Source: Magicicada septendecula (Eukaryota; Arthropoda; Insecta; Hemiptera; Cicadidae). From it: a stretch of DNA of 64,000 bases. Below, in pieces: positions 34,580 through 48,500 of this stretch. The position numbers and the translations under genes are program-made. The stretch is taken from contig CM068373.1 in the NCBI GenBank assembly GCA_034769895.1, positions 277,994,658-278,058,657 of the forward strand, in the 5' to 3' direction. The first letter of the stretch is position 1; each line of letters opens with the position of its first letter. The notes beneath the pieces are model-generated. The model did not search any database and was not told where the DNA came from. It was given only the letters and a program-made list of their open reading frames with translations.

Positions 34580-34900
34580 ATGGAGAAACAGAACTTTCTT
34601 GGCAGAATTCGTGTGTAAAGTTGCTTTACACTCAAATGTCTTTAACGTTTCGTAATCAACCAAGCAATTTAACAACAGAAAACAATTTCAATCTTGAGTA
34701 AACAACTTTTAACTGTGGTAAATAAATTTATGTTGTAGCTAACGCAATCACAATAAGTTTGACTTCATTTACGAACAACTTTCTAAATTATTTTTCCTAA
34801 TTTTAAGGTCCTTACTTCTGACAAAATTTACAAGATTTTTTTTATAACCATTCTATAAAGTTTAATAGAAAACAGGAATTCAATTCAAATTTTAGAAACT
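34580..34900. other. No gene recognised
   Basis: AT-rich spacer. Confidence 0.4.
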
Positions 34901-34904
34901 TAAT

Positions 34905-35005
34905 AGTTTTTAAATGTAGAAACCATTATACAAGTGTCTTGTTATGAGGAGCGCTTCCGGAATTTATAACGTCTGTAAGCTGCCTTCAAGAAGATGAAAA
35001 AATAC
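34905..35005 (-). repeat. Hammerhead-like repeat of a second type, copy 2
   Basis: Second copy of 33870-33985. It keeps GCGCTTCCGG and GCTGCCTTCAAGAAG on the plus strand, so GAA plus AGCGC is altered to GGAAGCGCT on the minus strand. Confidence 0.45.
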
Positions 35006-35105
35006 TGTGCTACTTCAATTAGTTATCGGTATGATAACAAGAAAATTGTTTTGTATGAATTGTAGTGCTGAACGGATCGGAGACGTGGACGTTTGTTAAT
35101 TTGAT

Positions 35106-35107
<2 letters not shown>

Positions 35108-35203
<96 letters not shown>

Positions 35204-35210
35204 GAGAGAG
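35108..35210. repeat. (GA)n microsatellite
   Basis: About 100 bases of GA with two single interruptions. Confidence 0.95.
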
Positions 35211-36010
35211 GGGAGAACAGACTGAGGGTTTCAAGATCTGGCGTTGGAAATGGCTCAGGAAAATTTCACGGAAGACGAAGCCTCGAATGAAGAGGTCTTG
35301 AGAAACTAAATGTGAAACGAGTAATGTGAGACACATAAATGACAGAAGAAGTAAATCGAGTGGACATCGAATAAAGCATAATACTGTTACGGCTGTCTCA
35401 CGGATCGTCGTGTTGTACAGTGGAAACAAAGTACAGACACCAGTAAAGCTACTGATTATCAGCTATAATTAGTCACAAATAACAATTTGAAATCAACAAG
35501 GTACTCTCATAAAATAGTTTAAGGTAAATTTGTCCACAGTCAATAATGATTGTCACATATTAGAGGTCTGCACTAATTATAACACAATAATCACTTTACA
35601 CTAAACCGGAGGAATCATTTGGTCCGCACTCTACAATACCGCCAGCTGTATGGAGAAACCAGTTTCTCAAGACTGGTTTCTCCATAACTTCTAGGCCAGC
35701 CGCAGACCCTTATATATACCCCACAGGAGTTCCAGAATATATTTCCATTCTTTTGAAGACGTACCAACAAGCGTAGTTACAATTGCTCGAACAGTCTGGA
35801 AACCACTTGTGTGCACGGTCTTGATCGAGGCGTTGCACCTGCTCGGCTAGCCGAGAAACTCGTAGTACGACGCTCTCGAAAAGTTGAGAACGTTATGTAA
35901 TTGTCGTACCAATACTTACAACTGATAACATCGGGCAAGGTAAACAGGAAGGGAAAAATAGGAGGGTAGGATGAAAGTTTTCGAGCCTGAATAAGGAAAC
36001 AACACATTCT
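35211..36010. other. No gene recognised
   Basis: Contains the short palindrome at 35652-35683 and a TATA-like TTATATATACC at about 35710. No coding frame of note. Confidence 0.4.
35652..35683. repeat. Perfect short palindrome
   Basis: GGAGAAACCAGT and ACTGGTTTCTCC separated by eight bases. The phrase ACTGGTTTCTCCATAAC recurs as AACTGGTTTCTCCATAACG at about 39540-39558, so this may be the end of a repeat or of a DNA transposon. Confidence 0.6.
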
Positions 36011-36013
36011 TGG

Positions 36014-36290
36014 ATTAATTTGTATTTATTTCTCAACATAATCTCTTTTTAGCTCTAAACACATTTCCAACGATGTTCTAAAGCGGTTATGCCGGGCTGA
36101 TAAGCTGTTTTGTCGAGGTACACAAAGTAGCCATTGATAGCGTCGCTGGCTTGATTGTCGTCAGTAAATCTTTTCCCAGTGTGCCACTTTCTGCGGTTAG
36201 TTAAGAAGTAAAATTCGCTTCTAGGTAGGACGAGTACGGTGGGTGAGGAAGCAATGAGACTTCATTTCTCAAAACTTGATACTAGTCCTT
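36014..36290 (-). pseudogene. Second mariner-family transposase relic (C-terminal part)
   Basis: The minus strand reads TDDNQASDAINGYFVYLDK, TAYQPGITALEHRWKC, then a stop and KEI-type remnants. Block order is identical to the relic at 31285-31899. Upstream the frame degrades through a CFLTHRT-like remnant of the LPHPPYSPDLAP block. The N-terminus and both transposon ends are missing or not visible. Confidence 0.75.
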
Positions 36291-37745
36291 CATAATTTTC
36301 TTAAAATCTTGACTTCCCCTTTTTACCCGTGGTGCTCGTAAATTTAAAAAAAAATTGAATTTAAACGTTACATTCTGACTTGGGTAAAAATTCTCTTTAG
36401 TCTAATACCCGACTTCGAATTTTGCAAATTTTTTCAAAATTTCAATCCTCTATTGGACCCTTGTAGGTATGCTAATATTTTCAAATTTTCAAGACGGACA
36501 AGTGACGTCACTTTATCGAGCGTGTAATAAAGAAAGAAGGAAAGCTCTGAGAACTGTCCCACATTACCGACGTCGTTGTGAACAGTCTTATTAATAATAA
36601 CGCTGACTCAAGTGACGATACAAGTTCCGATACAGATATGGAAGGGATTGAATTACTCTCTGACAGCAACTGATAATATACAGTACATGAGTAATTATCA
36701 CAGATTCTGTTTTCGTTTTAAATAAACTTTACTTTTGTGGTTTGTTAGGATTTTTAAACAGCGAATAAAAAAAGTCATTAATTGATGTTATAAAATATTC
36801 ACTTTCGGTCTGGTACAGTCACACAAATTTTACTTTGGTCTGGACAAATTATTACAATTTACATGTGTGATACAGTATCAATATTATCTGTACCCTCTCT
36901 GCACTACTTCTGTCAGAGTGACACGCCTCTAATTCAAGCAGCAGATAGCGTTTCAGATGTACCACGACTGTTTGTTTACATCAGGATTGAACTAAGAATA
37001 GAAATAGTATCGCAATACATACCCCAATTAGACAGACAGATAGGCAGGCAGAGATACAAATGCATAACGATGAACTTACAACTAAGATCTCCTTCGCTCC
37101 TCCAATTACAATTATTATTATTGTTATTATTATCATCATTAGACTATTACTATATTAATTTATTTTATATTTTTTATTTATTTTAAATAAAGGTATTCCT
37201 GCGTCTTCTCACTTCCTACACGCATAATTTAACAGTTACGTATATAGGTGTGCCAATATTAAGAGAAAGTAGTTTGAGATGACGTTGTGAGAGGGAGCCT
37301 AATGTGGGTTAAGTGTAGTAGACTGTCCCTTAAACAGAACACACAAAGGGTAACAACAAGCACTCAACACTTGTAACACGAGTAGTGTCATGGAAGCACG
37401 ATGATGGATGAAGAGGGATCTCGAGAGTGAAAAATATAGTCCTTAAGTACGCCTGTAATCCCTTATATAATATTGTCGTCCTATATTACGGAACGAAATA
37501 ATGCTCAATCTACTACTACTACTAAGCAACATGATAAGTAAACTATGAAGACATGTATAGATTGTTGGCTCAGAACGTTTAAATGTTGAGCTTTTTAATA
37601 TGGTAATGTGTTCTATAAAATGTGGCACTTCCCAAACGGTCTCTATGTTAACGCCGCGGTGTTGCTTCAAACAGTATTCATCAAAGGCATCTTCAAAGTA
37701 GCCGACCCGTCGTGTCGTAGTCATTCTGCTACCGTATTTTATAAT
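36291..37745. other. No gene recognised
   Basis: AT-rich. A 93-codon minus frame (37724-37443) and a 107-codon plus frame (36863-37186) show no known family. The first lies just downstream of a reverse transcriptase tail and may be its 3' UTR. Confidence 0.4.
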
Positions 37746-37749
37746 GTCG

Positions 37750-38150
37750 TCGATTTAGTAATTAGGTATTTTATAATTTGCCTTCATTACCATTCCAAGG
37801 ATTAGGCCCTAGACCTGTTCTGGAACCCAACCCCTCCTTGGTCTAACGAAATCTCTCTTCCTAGTAGGGTGATAACCTAATGCAGCCACGAGTAGACGGA
37901 TATCAGTCATGCGGTTCAAGTATTCACACCATCTCCTTCAGTGGTCGTAAATATTCTGGTACAACGATACAATGTTTAATTCGCGTCTAATATCCTCGTT
38001 TATTTCCGATCCAGGAGAGAACAACCTTGCGTCCCTCTTAGAAATTTAAAATTTAATTGGTACGTCCCTTTTACCAAGAGCATGTACCCTTTTGCGTTAG
38101 CTTAGGTCGTTTTGCCGTATTTCCCATCCGATTTCCGAGGTGTGTATGAG
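37750..38150 (-). pseudogene. Non-LTR reverse transcriptase tail
   Basis: Minus-strand blocks: SEINEDIRRELNIVSLYQNI, then RRWCEYLNRMTDIRL, then YHPTRKRDFVRPRRGW, PEQV, LILGM. These are the standard final blocks of an insect non-LTR reverse transcriptase with stops between them. 5' truncated, no 3' triplet tail seen. It is a different family from family A. Confidence 0.7.
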
Positions 38151-39120
38151 TTTTGTAAATACATAGACTTTTTACTTAAGATGGTTACTGGCCTGCTGTA
38201 AAACTCTCAACCTGGAGGACCAGAAACTTTGATTTTGGGGTGCTCTTCCCTTGAAAAGTTGCTTTCACCTCAGCTGACGAGCACTCTCTGTCCGATCGCA
38301 GTAGGCTAACTAGCTCACCCCATGTATGCAGCCGTTGGGCTACTGTATGCTCTTCCGCCTCCTCACTAGATGCACACCCTACTGCCGATGTGCACCATCC
38401 TACCAGGCCAGGGGACCCACCATACCACCAGACTGCCCTGACAGAACCCACAACTCCCGTTTCCTTACCGATCCACTCCGGCGAAAGCTCAATTTGAAAG
38501 AAACTGAATAATAATACTGCGCATTTAATTATTATCATCACTGGAACCCGAATTTATAAGCACAATCAAACAGTAAAATAAGCATGTAAATATGCACGAA
38601 AAATTGGAAAAATATGCACCAAAATAAGCAAAACCAAGTACTCGAAAATAGAATAAATAATTAGTTTCGTAGAAATCCTACCTTATTCATGGCTGTCACA
38701 GTATATAAGGAAGGTCATTCTGAAAATTTCTTGAGTGAAGCTTCAGCGTCTGTGTCAGTGAAGAATGATTTGTACAGTGAAAATGTTTTTTCAACGTCGC
38801 ATGACGTCACACGCGCATGTGAAAAGCAACACAGTTCCTCTTCAGTATCTTTTCTTCACCGGAAAGCTTTTTAGAAATTTAACACAGTCTTTTGTAACCA
38901 GCATTTCTTAGTAACACTCGACTGAGCTTGTCGAACGCAATTTTAGTAACACGGTGAGTTTCTGAAGATAATGGTAGTGACATTCCCTCTATCAGGGAAA
39001 GTGAATGTTGCAAGGAATTATGTCGAGCTTCCAACTGTGTTATAATACCTTTATACGAGTCTCTGTCTGAGCTGACAGTATTCCCCAAGTTGTTAAAACG
39101 GTGTACTTTTTTGTTCCTTA
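38151..39120. other. No gene recognised
   Basis: Contains a GC-richer stretch (38230-38480) open on both strands for 60-118 codons without family resemblance. It may be coding debris of an element I do not recognise. Confidence 0.35.
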
Positions 39121-39123
39121 GTT

Positions 39124-39512
39124 TAGTTATCATCATTATCTTCACAACACGGTATAGGCAATGTGCTGCCTATTCCGCCTTCAAACATCCTCCAGCCATC
39201 TCTTCCTAGGTCCTGTGGGTTTGTACGTATTTTCACCAGTCTGGAATCTGACATTCTTTCTAAGTGGTCTTTCTACCGTTGTTTGTAAACTTTTAATTTT
39301 TCATTCAAGTTAAAAACTTGTAACTCTTTGCTTATAGCCTCATTACTTGTACTGTCAAGTTTAGAATACCTTTTAACTCCTCTTAAGAAAACCATTTCCG
39401 AGGCCTGTATTTTACTTTCTTGTTTCTTGGTTGCTGTGAATAATTCCCACCCATAGGACAGTACAGGGACTGCCATAACTTTGTAGAATTTTAATTTTGT
39501 ATCTCGCCATAG
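39124..39512 (-). pseudogene. 3' end of a non-LTR retrotransposon (family A), copy 3
   Basis: A 67-residue minus frame carries AVPVLSYGWELFTATKKQES, ASEMVFLRGVKRYSKLDS and VFNLNEKLKVYKQR, the same blocks as the copy at 15.8-16.4 kb with fewer breaks. It ends at 39124 with the same 3' sequence and GATGAT tail. The left side lies directly next to a short unknown stretch before the Gypsy LTR. Confidence 0.75.
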
Positions 39513-39846
39513 TTTAGTTGTTAATAATCATTCTCCATCAAACTGGTTTCTCCATAACGCTGAATGATTTCAGTTAATTGATAAAACTACCGCGGTCCGT
39601 GGCCACGGTTTTGTCAACAAACGACCACGATCAAGATAGTATAAACGTTATTTGCGACGAACAAGATCACAATATAATTTCTTTATGTTATATGATAAAT
39701 AATTAAAAAAATTTCTTTTTTTCTATATGATAACGTTTGACACCTGATGAAAGCGTTCGTGTTTACACGTTTATTAACGGCTCTCGACAATCTGCCGTTA
39801 CTTTGGCCTTGTCAGCTGACAGCAACACAGACTGCCTTCTACACGC

Positions 39847-42800
39847 TGTAATGAAACAACTTTTGTTGTGATTATAGTAATGTTTGTGTTATTTTAAATT
39901 AATTTGATTTAGTAGTAGACTCTTCTTCACTCCTCACGTTGTAATGTAAACATCGATGATTAGTGTTGTTTAGTAAATGATTGAATTAGTAATGATTAAA
40001 TTTAAATTAATGTTTATGTTTGAAAAGGATTATAATCACTGATATCTTGCTGTATTCACCTCCCCACTTACCATCCGTGAACGTCTTCGATCTTCTTACT
40101 GGGTTGTTCTATCTCACTGGAAATACATTAATAACACACAAAATACTTTGCCTGGATATCGACATATACACATTAAACAAAATGACAATGATATTCAATC
40201 GTGAATTGAATATTCAAATATTGGCCGCTTGAATATTGCCGCCACCTTGTGAAACAATTGCTGCTAAAATGTAAGTTATTTGTACCTATTTAATAGAAAT
40301 AAAGACTCTCTGTTCACTGGTAACAAATTGAGGTGTTTATTAACATTAGTGAAATTCAATGAAATCCCTTTTTAAAACAATTACTAAATTTTTTAAAACA
40401 ACAAAATTAATTAATTTCTGAAACTTCTTCAGCTCAGGGCTGGTAACACTGGTACAATGTACAATAGTATGGTAATTCAGGTTATGTTTATTTTGGTTAT
40501 AAGGATTACCAAATTTCATGAATCCTTTGAATGTACATGATGCAAGATACAAAGATGTTTTATTAAACAACAATATTTATTCATATATTATGATTAAAAA
40601 GACAAAAAATTAAAAATCATTAACCTCAATACGATATTAAAATCATCGTACTATCGTACGATAGGTGTGCTGCAGTCTGATACTTAAAGCTGTGTACACG
40701 TGTTATTAACGTTACACTATAAAACAATGTTACTGGTTTAATTATTATTATTATGAACTGGAATTGATAAAAAAAATCGAAAAACTCTTATTATCGAGTC
40801 TACTCACAAGATTATTATTCATGACAGAAGTGACTCTCTGTTGGCAAATAAATACGTGTTGGTTATAGGTTAGTTTACCTATAGATGAGAGTAAGTTAAC
40901 AAAATAGAATAATTAATATTATTAAAATCTTAATACTATCTTCACAAAAACATTATCTATTGTAATAAGATGTATAATTAACGGTAATGATTGTTCTCGT
41001 ATATTAAATTATTATTTATCAAGTACTACTGAAATCGTAGTCAAGCAAGCGACTATATTTTACAAGTATGGTTTGCGGTATAAATTATTATTTCCGCTTC
41101 TGTTATTAATTTTCTAACATGAATATTAAAATATTTTAATTAAATATCATCATTAAATCAGACGAGAACTTTTATTCATTGAACCTGATAATAATTCATC
41201 GTTTGCTAGCTAACCATGTATAGTGTGTTTGCTTGGTTAACGTAGTCTTCTATAATGTTCGTTAATCAACGAATATTATATTATCATTTTATCTTAAAAA
41301 TTGTTAACGTATAATACTCCCTGCATCTTTCACTTAACATGACCTTTATTATACACTAGCCATGTTTTTAATAATTCACTTTATCACTCGTAGCACTGTC
41401 ACACGATAAAAATTGGTGTTCAGTTGAGGTTAGTTATGACTATATACTCTTATACGCGCACATTTTCAAATATTTTCCTTGAGGACTGTCGCAGGCTCCG
41501 CTCGCATCGGTGGCTGGAAGACAATTAGTTCCTCTCATCAAAGCTTCTGCTCTCGTCTGGTAAAATCAGATCATCCTATTGGTTTAGAATGCGGTACTCT
41601 CTACCCCAAATGCCTTTGTTAAATTAAAATTTTAATTTTTAGCGTCTATGCTTTGGGTTCGAGACTCAGCTATGACGCGTTCCTTTCCAATCGGAAATGA
41701 CAGAAAATCTTATAATATTCATAAGTTTCTTATTAATAGTCTGATTGTCATTTGGATAGTCGCATTGTTTTGCGGATACTTGTATCTTTAATTTAAGTCC
41801 AAACAAGTAATAATTCCGTCCATTAATAACTCACTTCACTTTATTCAAAATTCATATAGTGGCTCTTAATAAAAATAAGTTTTTTCCACTATATTTTGGT
41901 GTAATTATATCTTAATGCTTATGATTAAAGGTCTGGAGTCCATATCTCTTATAATCTAATACATAATATTAACATATTTGTGATTTAAGCAAAATGTACT
42001 AATGGCGTACAAGCCATCCATGTCCAAGTATTTATATTTGCTTACATCACCATTATTCCTTATGCTACTACATATCTTTGGTAGTAGAATGTTATGTGAT
42101 ACACTTACATACATTTGCTAATACTTTATTTCGGCAAGTGTTATCTTATTTACACATATAGCATTGTTTAAAATACACTATGCTATTATTTCGCCATTCT
42201 GTCACTCTCATTTAGTTATTTTTACCACATATTATATGCATTATTGATAACTAAAGTGTGTACAAATGTTGTACATGGTCTGTTTAGTGGACTTACTAAC
42301 TTTTTGTTAGCTGAAATTTCTTTAAGTTACTGTATGATGGTTGTTTACACCTAGTCCTATGATTACAGTTAGTTAGTTTATTAAATTCCAGTTATTAAAT
42401 TACTTGTACAATGATTGTGAGGTATTCTCATAGTTGTATTGTACATTCCTTTAACTACTGGTAAACTTTCTTACTCTCTCTTTACAAGTTTTGTTAAGGT
42501 TTTTTTGATTAACTCTATGTTCACATGGGATTCTGTTTAATTGGTTTATTGTTATTATAAATAATCTGACTCATATAGCTGTGTTCTTCAGTTCATAGGG
42601 TATTCATTGTCTTGTACATTTATTCTTATTTGGTCTCTGTTTGAAACAATTATTGATAATTACTTTATCTAATTATTGTGTACGATTTTATGTTGTAGGT
42701 CCAGTTCAGATGAAGTTATGTGTCATTTAGTTGGCAACAATATGCTTCTTACTTTATTCAGTATTCATCTTAAATACTGTCATGTCATTATGGCATGTTA

Positions 42801-44243
42801 CTACAATTGTTTATTACTATGTTTTACACACTTTGTACACATTTTACACTATATGTTTATACAATAATACTTGGTTTTTTATCTAACTATTATACACATT
42901 TTGGTGGTTGTATCTTGGCTTGTATACATTGATTTGTTTCTTTTCAACAAATTAGTTTGTTTACTACTTATTGGTTTTAACATTTATCTACATTTTGTCC
43001 TGTGTTACTATGACATTCAGGCACATTCCATATCAAGGATTATAAAGCTTTTATCATTAATCTCTTTGAGCAATTATTTCTCTTTTCAGTACCATTAAAT
43101 TGGTGGTCTTACTGAGTATATTTGTGGTTTTACAATCTTGGATTACAATTGGTACACTAATTGTTTGTGTATTTCATTTGTTAACCGTTTATTCTTTCAC
43201 TTATTAATCTTTATTCACTTCCCTCAGTTATAAACACTTCACTAATATTGTCTGTGTTGCTTATTTGGGGTTAGTGTTATTACATTATTTATTGTTGCAC
43301 TTATATAAATTATTCACTGTTATTGTTTGTGATCACTTATTAAGGTTCAACACTTGGTTTTTTATTATATTGGTTTCACTATGTCCTTCTTTGATAGGTA
43401 GTTTTTTATTACTACTAATCTTATAATCATTACTCTTATTCTGGTTATTATATTGATTGTGGTGCTTTCCATATTTTGGGAATGTTGGTGTCTTGTTCTG
43501 GTCATACATAATCTTCATTCTTCATGGTACATTTCTTCTTCTTCTTCTTCTTCTTCTTCTTCTTCTTCTTCTTCTTCTTCTTCTTCTTCTTCTTCTTCTT
43601 CTTCTTCTTCTTCTTCTTCTTCTTCTTCTTCTTCTTCTTCTTCTTCTTCTTCTTCTTCTTCTTCTTCTTGTTATTTAACTGTTTCTTCTTCATTTTAATT
43701 GTTTGTTATTTGTGATGCATTTCTTGGTTCCTCACTATTTGTGATAACTCATGTTCATTTAATATAGTTATATTCTTCCACATTTTCACTCACTATTATG
43801 ATAATCATTATCTTATATTTATCTCACTATTATGACGAATTAGTCTATTTTCTCACTATGATAATTGCATTTGATATGTCTCTTCCTTATGATGATATAA
43901 ATTCTTGGTATATCCCCTCACTATTTTGATCTATTGGTTCGACTCATCCTTATGACGATAGTCACTTTCGGCATATCCCCTCACTATTTTGATCTATTGG
44001 GCCTAGATGCTAACGTATTATGTTGATTCATTGTATTCTCTCTTTCTTCTTTCTACTCGATGATATATTCTTATTACTCTTCTTTCTTCTTCGTTGGGTT
44101 ACTTTAACATTATTCATTCGTAGATACACGGTTGATTTTCAAACTTCTGTTCATTCTTCCATGCTTGATGAAATATGCTTATGGTACTCTTTCATTTGAC
44201 GTATTATACTATTTTTATGTAACCGTTATTTTGATACGTTACA
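39847..44243 (-). repeat. 3' LTR (left copy, 4397 bp)
   Basis: Plus strand starts TGTAATGAAAC and ends ACGTTACA, giving TGTAA/TTACA ends. It aligns base by base with 51204-57577 apart from the nested insertion, a 25-base insertion near 53960, a different TTC count and scattered substitutions. On the minus strand the putative promoter is near 41460-41591 (CCAAT and a TATAAG-like box), so U3 would be about 2.7 kb. Contains a short duplicated phrase TATCCCCTCACTATTTTGAT (43914 and 43975). Confidence 0.9.
43528..43669. repeat. (CTT)n microsatellite in the 3' LTR
   Basis: About 140 bases of CTT; the matching site in the 5' LTR (56946-57025) has about 80. The homologous array shows the repeat was present before insertion and has since changed length. 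Confidence 0.95.
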
Positions 44244-44262
44244 TATGCCTTCCTATAAGAAT
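44244..44262 (-). promoter_or_regulatory. Polypurine tract candidate
   Basis: The minus strand just upstream of the 3' LTR reads TTATAGGAAGGCATA. It is purine-rich but interrupted, in the position where plus-strand synthesis is primed. Confidence 0.45.
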
Positions 44263-45032
44263 TGATTAATTCTGAATTCGTATACTGATTTTCTGAAGAA
44301 TTCATCAATTGTTGTATATTTCCAAGTTGACTATTATGTTCTTCTTATATCCCTTCATTCTCTTCTATTTGAATCATAATTATTTTTCTTTCCATGTAGT
44401 TATCTCCCTTGTTTATTTAATTCCCTAATTCCCTAACATAATTTAACTGGTGCAGTTCAGAGTGGCTCACTGTGGCATACATCTCTGCTGGCCATACTAA
44501 CATCAATAAATTCAGAGGTACATCATCTCTGTCAATAATATAAATGATTGCTGGAATAATTCATAAGTCAATTCATCTCAAAATATAAAGTAGTCGTTCT
44601 TTCGACAAATAATAAATATCCTTGGGATTATCTCACGCATCTGCGGTTTATACATTATTATATTCTCTTCTTCTTGATTCATCTTAACTTAATTCTTCAC
44701 ATTTTACTGGGATAGTTTGTTTACATTTCATCACTGGTATTTTCACATGATTTCCTTCGTTAGTATATTATTTTTCATTCTTCTTTGTCATCAATTAATC
44801 TTTTTTCTTGGTATTACATTGAACGTCACTTCATAATCTTCTTCCTCTTCATGATTCACGTCTTTGTGTTACATTTCATTTAGTATAGGCTCTCTTTTGG
44901 TTTTTTTTTCCTCATGTTTGGGTATCGTATATCTGTTCATGTTAATAATATTCACTTGCTTCCACTTCTCCAAATTCTTATGTTGCTTTTTCTGTATATC
45001 ATCTCGTATATTTCTTCCTTATTTTTTGTTGT

Positions 45033-45355
45033 ACGGGTAAGATGTTAATAACTGGTTGACTGGCTCTTGGAAATTTTGATTTTATCTCATATATGCCATT
45101 GGTGTTAAGCGTCCGTCTCGTATATATTCTTTTTTATATTAGTACGGGTAAGATGGTAAATTACTGTTGACTGGCTCTAGGAATTTATTATATTTGCCAT
45201 AGATGTTGTGTGTCTTTCTCGTATATCTTCTTTTTTATATTAGAACGGGTAAGATGGTAAATTACTGTTGACTGGCTGTTGGAAATATCATTTTGCCATG
45301 GATGTTGTGTGTCGGCCTCGTATATATTCTCTTCTTTTTTATATTAGTACGGGTA
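45033..45355. repeat. Tandem repeat, three to four units of ~90-100 bp, between pol and 3' LTR
   Basis: The phrase TACGGGTAAGATG, then TTGACTGGCTCT, then CTCGTATAT, then TTTTTTATATTAG recurs at about 45035, 45144, 45246 and (first part only) 45350. No reading frame. Confidence 0.8.
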
Positions 45356-45518
45356 AATTACAATTTTCTTCACATTTTACATTGTTTCTTTGGGTTACAC
45401 TTTTATATCATAATATCAATATCTTGTCAACATTTATTCTTACATTTTTAATTTTCCTTTCGTATTTAGTATTAACATTACATAATTTCCATTATAATAT
45501 TCCATCTTTTTACATTAT

Positions 45519-48500
45519 TTAATCTTCAATATATCGTTTTATGGAAGTCTGATTATAATTACCTTTAATTTTCTTCGTTACAGGATCTTGTATTTCGTAT
45601 GTATTGTTCATATTGTTTTTGGTAACAGTATATGGGCCTGTGTATAGCAGTAACAATTTTTTAGCAATTCCTTCTATAGCACTTGGGAGTTCTCTGTTTT
45701 TTAATAGCACTTTATCTGCCACTTCGTATGTTATGATCTTAGGCTGTGAGTTTTTATACTTGAGTCTGAGTTTATCAGCTCGCTCAACTGCATTGTTATA
45801 AAATTTTGTTTTGTTAAATTCATACTTGCTTCCTTGTGGGAAATTAATTATTTCTGTTATTTCTCGGGGTGGTCTTTGTTCAAACATAGCAGTATAGGGT
45901 GTTTCATTAGTTGACTGGTGACAAGCTAAGTTTATGAAATCTTCGGCTGGGGACAAATATTCTTCCCATCTCCTCTGTTGTGTGTATCAGTATGTCCTTA
46001 AGATTCTGCCTACCTCCCTTAAGACTCTTTCGGCCGGGTTGCTGTTAGGATGGTATACCGATGTCTTATATGTTTTCACACCTTGGTTTATCAAAGTATC
46101 CCTCCATTTTCGGCCTCTAAATTGTGTTCCATGGTCCGTGACTACGGACTGGGGTTTTCCGATCTCTGGGATGTATTTTAATGTGATAATTTCTAAAATC
46201 TTGCTTGTCGTTGCCCTATTTATGGCGTAGAGTTTAGTGAATCTTGTGTAGTGATCGAAAATTATCACTATGTATTTGTACTGGTGTCTGCCGCCACTGC
46301 GTGGAAATGGTCCACAAATATCCACAAACACCTTCTCTAGTTTTCTTGTAGATGTAATGGGTATCATCACTCCTTCTTGCTTTTCATTGTTACATTTAAC
46401 TAGCTGACACAGATGACAATGTTGTATGTACTTTCTCACTCTACGATTCATATCCTTAAAGTATACATGCTCTTTTAACCCTTTGACCACTTTTATGGCC
46501 CCCATATGTCCATATCTTATATGGTAGTCAATTGCAATTTCTTTTTCAATAATTTTAGGTATTAATATTTTCCATTGATCATTGGATTGTTTGGTTTTAG
46601 TGAATAATAAATTATCATGGATACAATAATATGGAACAACTCTTTCATCTTGTTCTGTCAATCTCTGTATTATATGGCTGATTTTGGGATCGTTTTGTTG
46701 GTTGATTTGTATATTGGTTAGTATGTCTGCCAATTCGGGTCTGCTTTTCAAGATTTGGTAAACCTTAGCGATGGTCTCCTTTTCTCCTTCAAAGGTTTGG
46801 GCCTGTATGTTTACTCTGGACAAAACGTCTGCAGCTATGTTGTTTTTACCAGGGACGTATTCCCAATGTATGTTGTACTCTTGGAGTGTTAGTGTCCACC
46901 TCGTCAGTCTGCCATGCTTTAATCTGCAGTTTTTTAAGAATGATATTGATTTGTGGTCCGTACGCACTGTGATTGGGTATCCCAAAATATATGTCCTGAA
47001 CTTCTCGCAAGCGAACACTATGCTGAGGAGTTCCTTCTCCGTAGTGTGATAGTTGCGCTCACACTTGTTGAGTGTCCTGCTAGCAAAACTGACCACTTGA
47101 TGGTTGCCTTCCTCGTCTTCTTGATATAAGATGGATCCCAGACTAACATCACTTGCATCGCAATTCATGTAAAAATTTGTAAAAATGTTTGTTAAAGTTT
47201 GGGTGATGTAACATGACAGTTTTGAGGAACTTCTTTTTTATCATCTCAAAGGTTGTGTCTTGTTCAGGTCCCCATCTCCACTTATCTTTTGATGACAATT
47301 GTTGGAAAAACTTAGATGTCAACTCCGAATAATTATTTTGAAATTTTCTGTAATAATTGCAAATCCCAAGAAACGATTGCAACTGCTTCTTGTTTTTGGG
47401 TACAGGAAAGCGCTGTATCGCTTCCTTCTTTTCTTGTGCTGGGGTTATGCCCGTTTCAGACAAATTAAATCCTAGAAATTGCACTTCATTTGCTATGAGT
47501 TTGGATTTCTCTAGTTTTAATGTGATATTGTTCTCATCCAATTTTTGCAATACTTGTGCCACCCTGTTGCAGTGTTCCTCCCAGTTGTTGGAGGTAATGA
47601 GCAAATCATCAACATACACTGTAGTGAATTGGAGTGTATTCTGACCTAAGATTTCATCCATACATTTTACGAAGACTGCTACGGAATTTACCAGGCCGAA
47701 GGGTAACCTTTTAAATTGGTAGTTACGCCCTTAAAATATAAAGGCCGTATACTTTCTGCTGTTGGGGTGCAATTCCACCTGCCAATACCCACACACTGTG
47801 TCCCATATACTGATGTACCTTATGCCATGGAATTTCTTAAGTATCTCGTCGATTTCTCCAGGCGACGTCCTGTCATTTATTATGGCCTTGTTTATTTCCC
47901 TGGCGTCTAAACAAATCCTTACTGCGCCATTTTTCTTTGGTACGGCTACAATTGGATTGGTATACGGGGAATTACTTAGTTCAATGATATCGTTTTCTAT
48001 TAGCCGTTGTATTTCTAATCGGACTGCTTCTTTTAGCGAAAAAGCTATAGGGTAAGATTTTCTTTTGAATTCAGTTTGTTCTTTGAATTTTATTTCGCAC
48101 TGAAAATTTTTCACTTTCCCTGGCGTATCCGAAAATACATGCCTGTATCTGTTATAAATTTTGATTAATTTTGCTATCTGTCCATCTGTTAAAATCCTGT
48201 CAACTCTAGCTGTTTGGAATTTCTTAATTTCTTCTAGCTTTTCCATCCACAACGTGTCTTCTCTGTTCTGACGAATCTCTCCATTGATCGACATTTGTTC
48301 CCTCTGGTCGTGGCCTTCCCGGATGTAGTATATGATGTGTTCAGGAGGTGCCTTCCTGTTTTCGATCAACTCTGCTGTCCATCTAATGTCACCTGATTTT
48401 AAGGATACCTTGGCTCTGTTCATATCGATAATGGCCGCATATTTCCTTAATATGTCGCAGCCGATTAACAAGGTAAAGGGTAGCCCACTCGCTACTAAGA

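Noticed and set aside
37443-37724. 93-codon minus frame
   Set aside because: Lies just downstream of a reverse transcriptase tail and shows no known motif; probably 3' UTR or chance.
38185-38541. 118-codon minus frame in a GC-richer patch
   Set aside because: No family resemblance, no splice or promoter context, and the opposite strand is also open. I cannot support a gene.
43453-43698. Poly-Ser, poly-Leu, poly-Phe and poly-Lys frames
   Set aside because: All are translations of the (CTT)n microsatellite in the LTR.
44244-45518. env gene between pol and the 3' LTR
   Set aside because: No long minus frame, signal peptide or membrane segment; the stretch is tandem-repeat, non-coding DNA.
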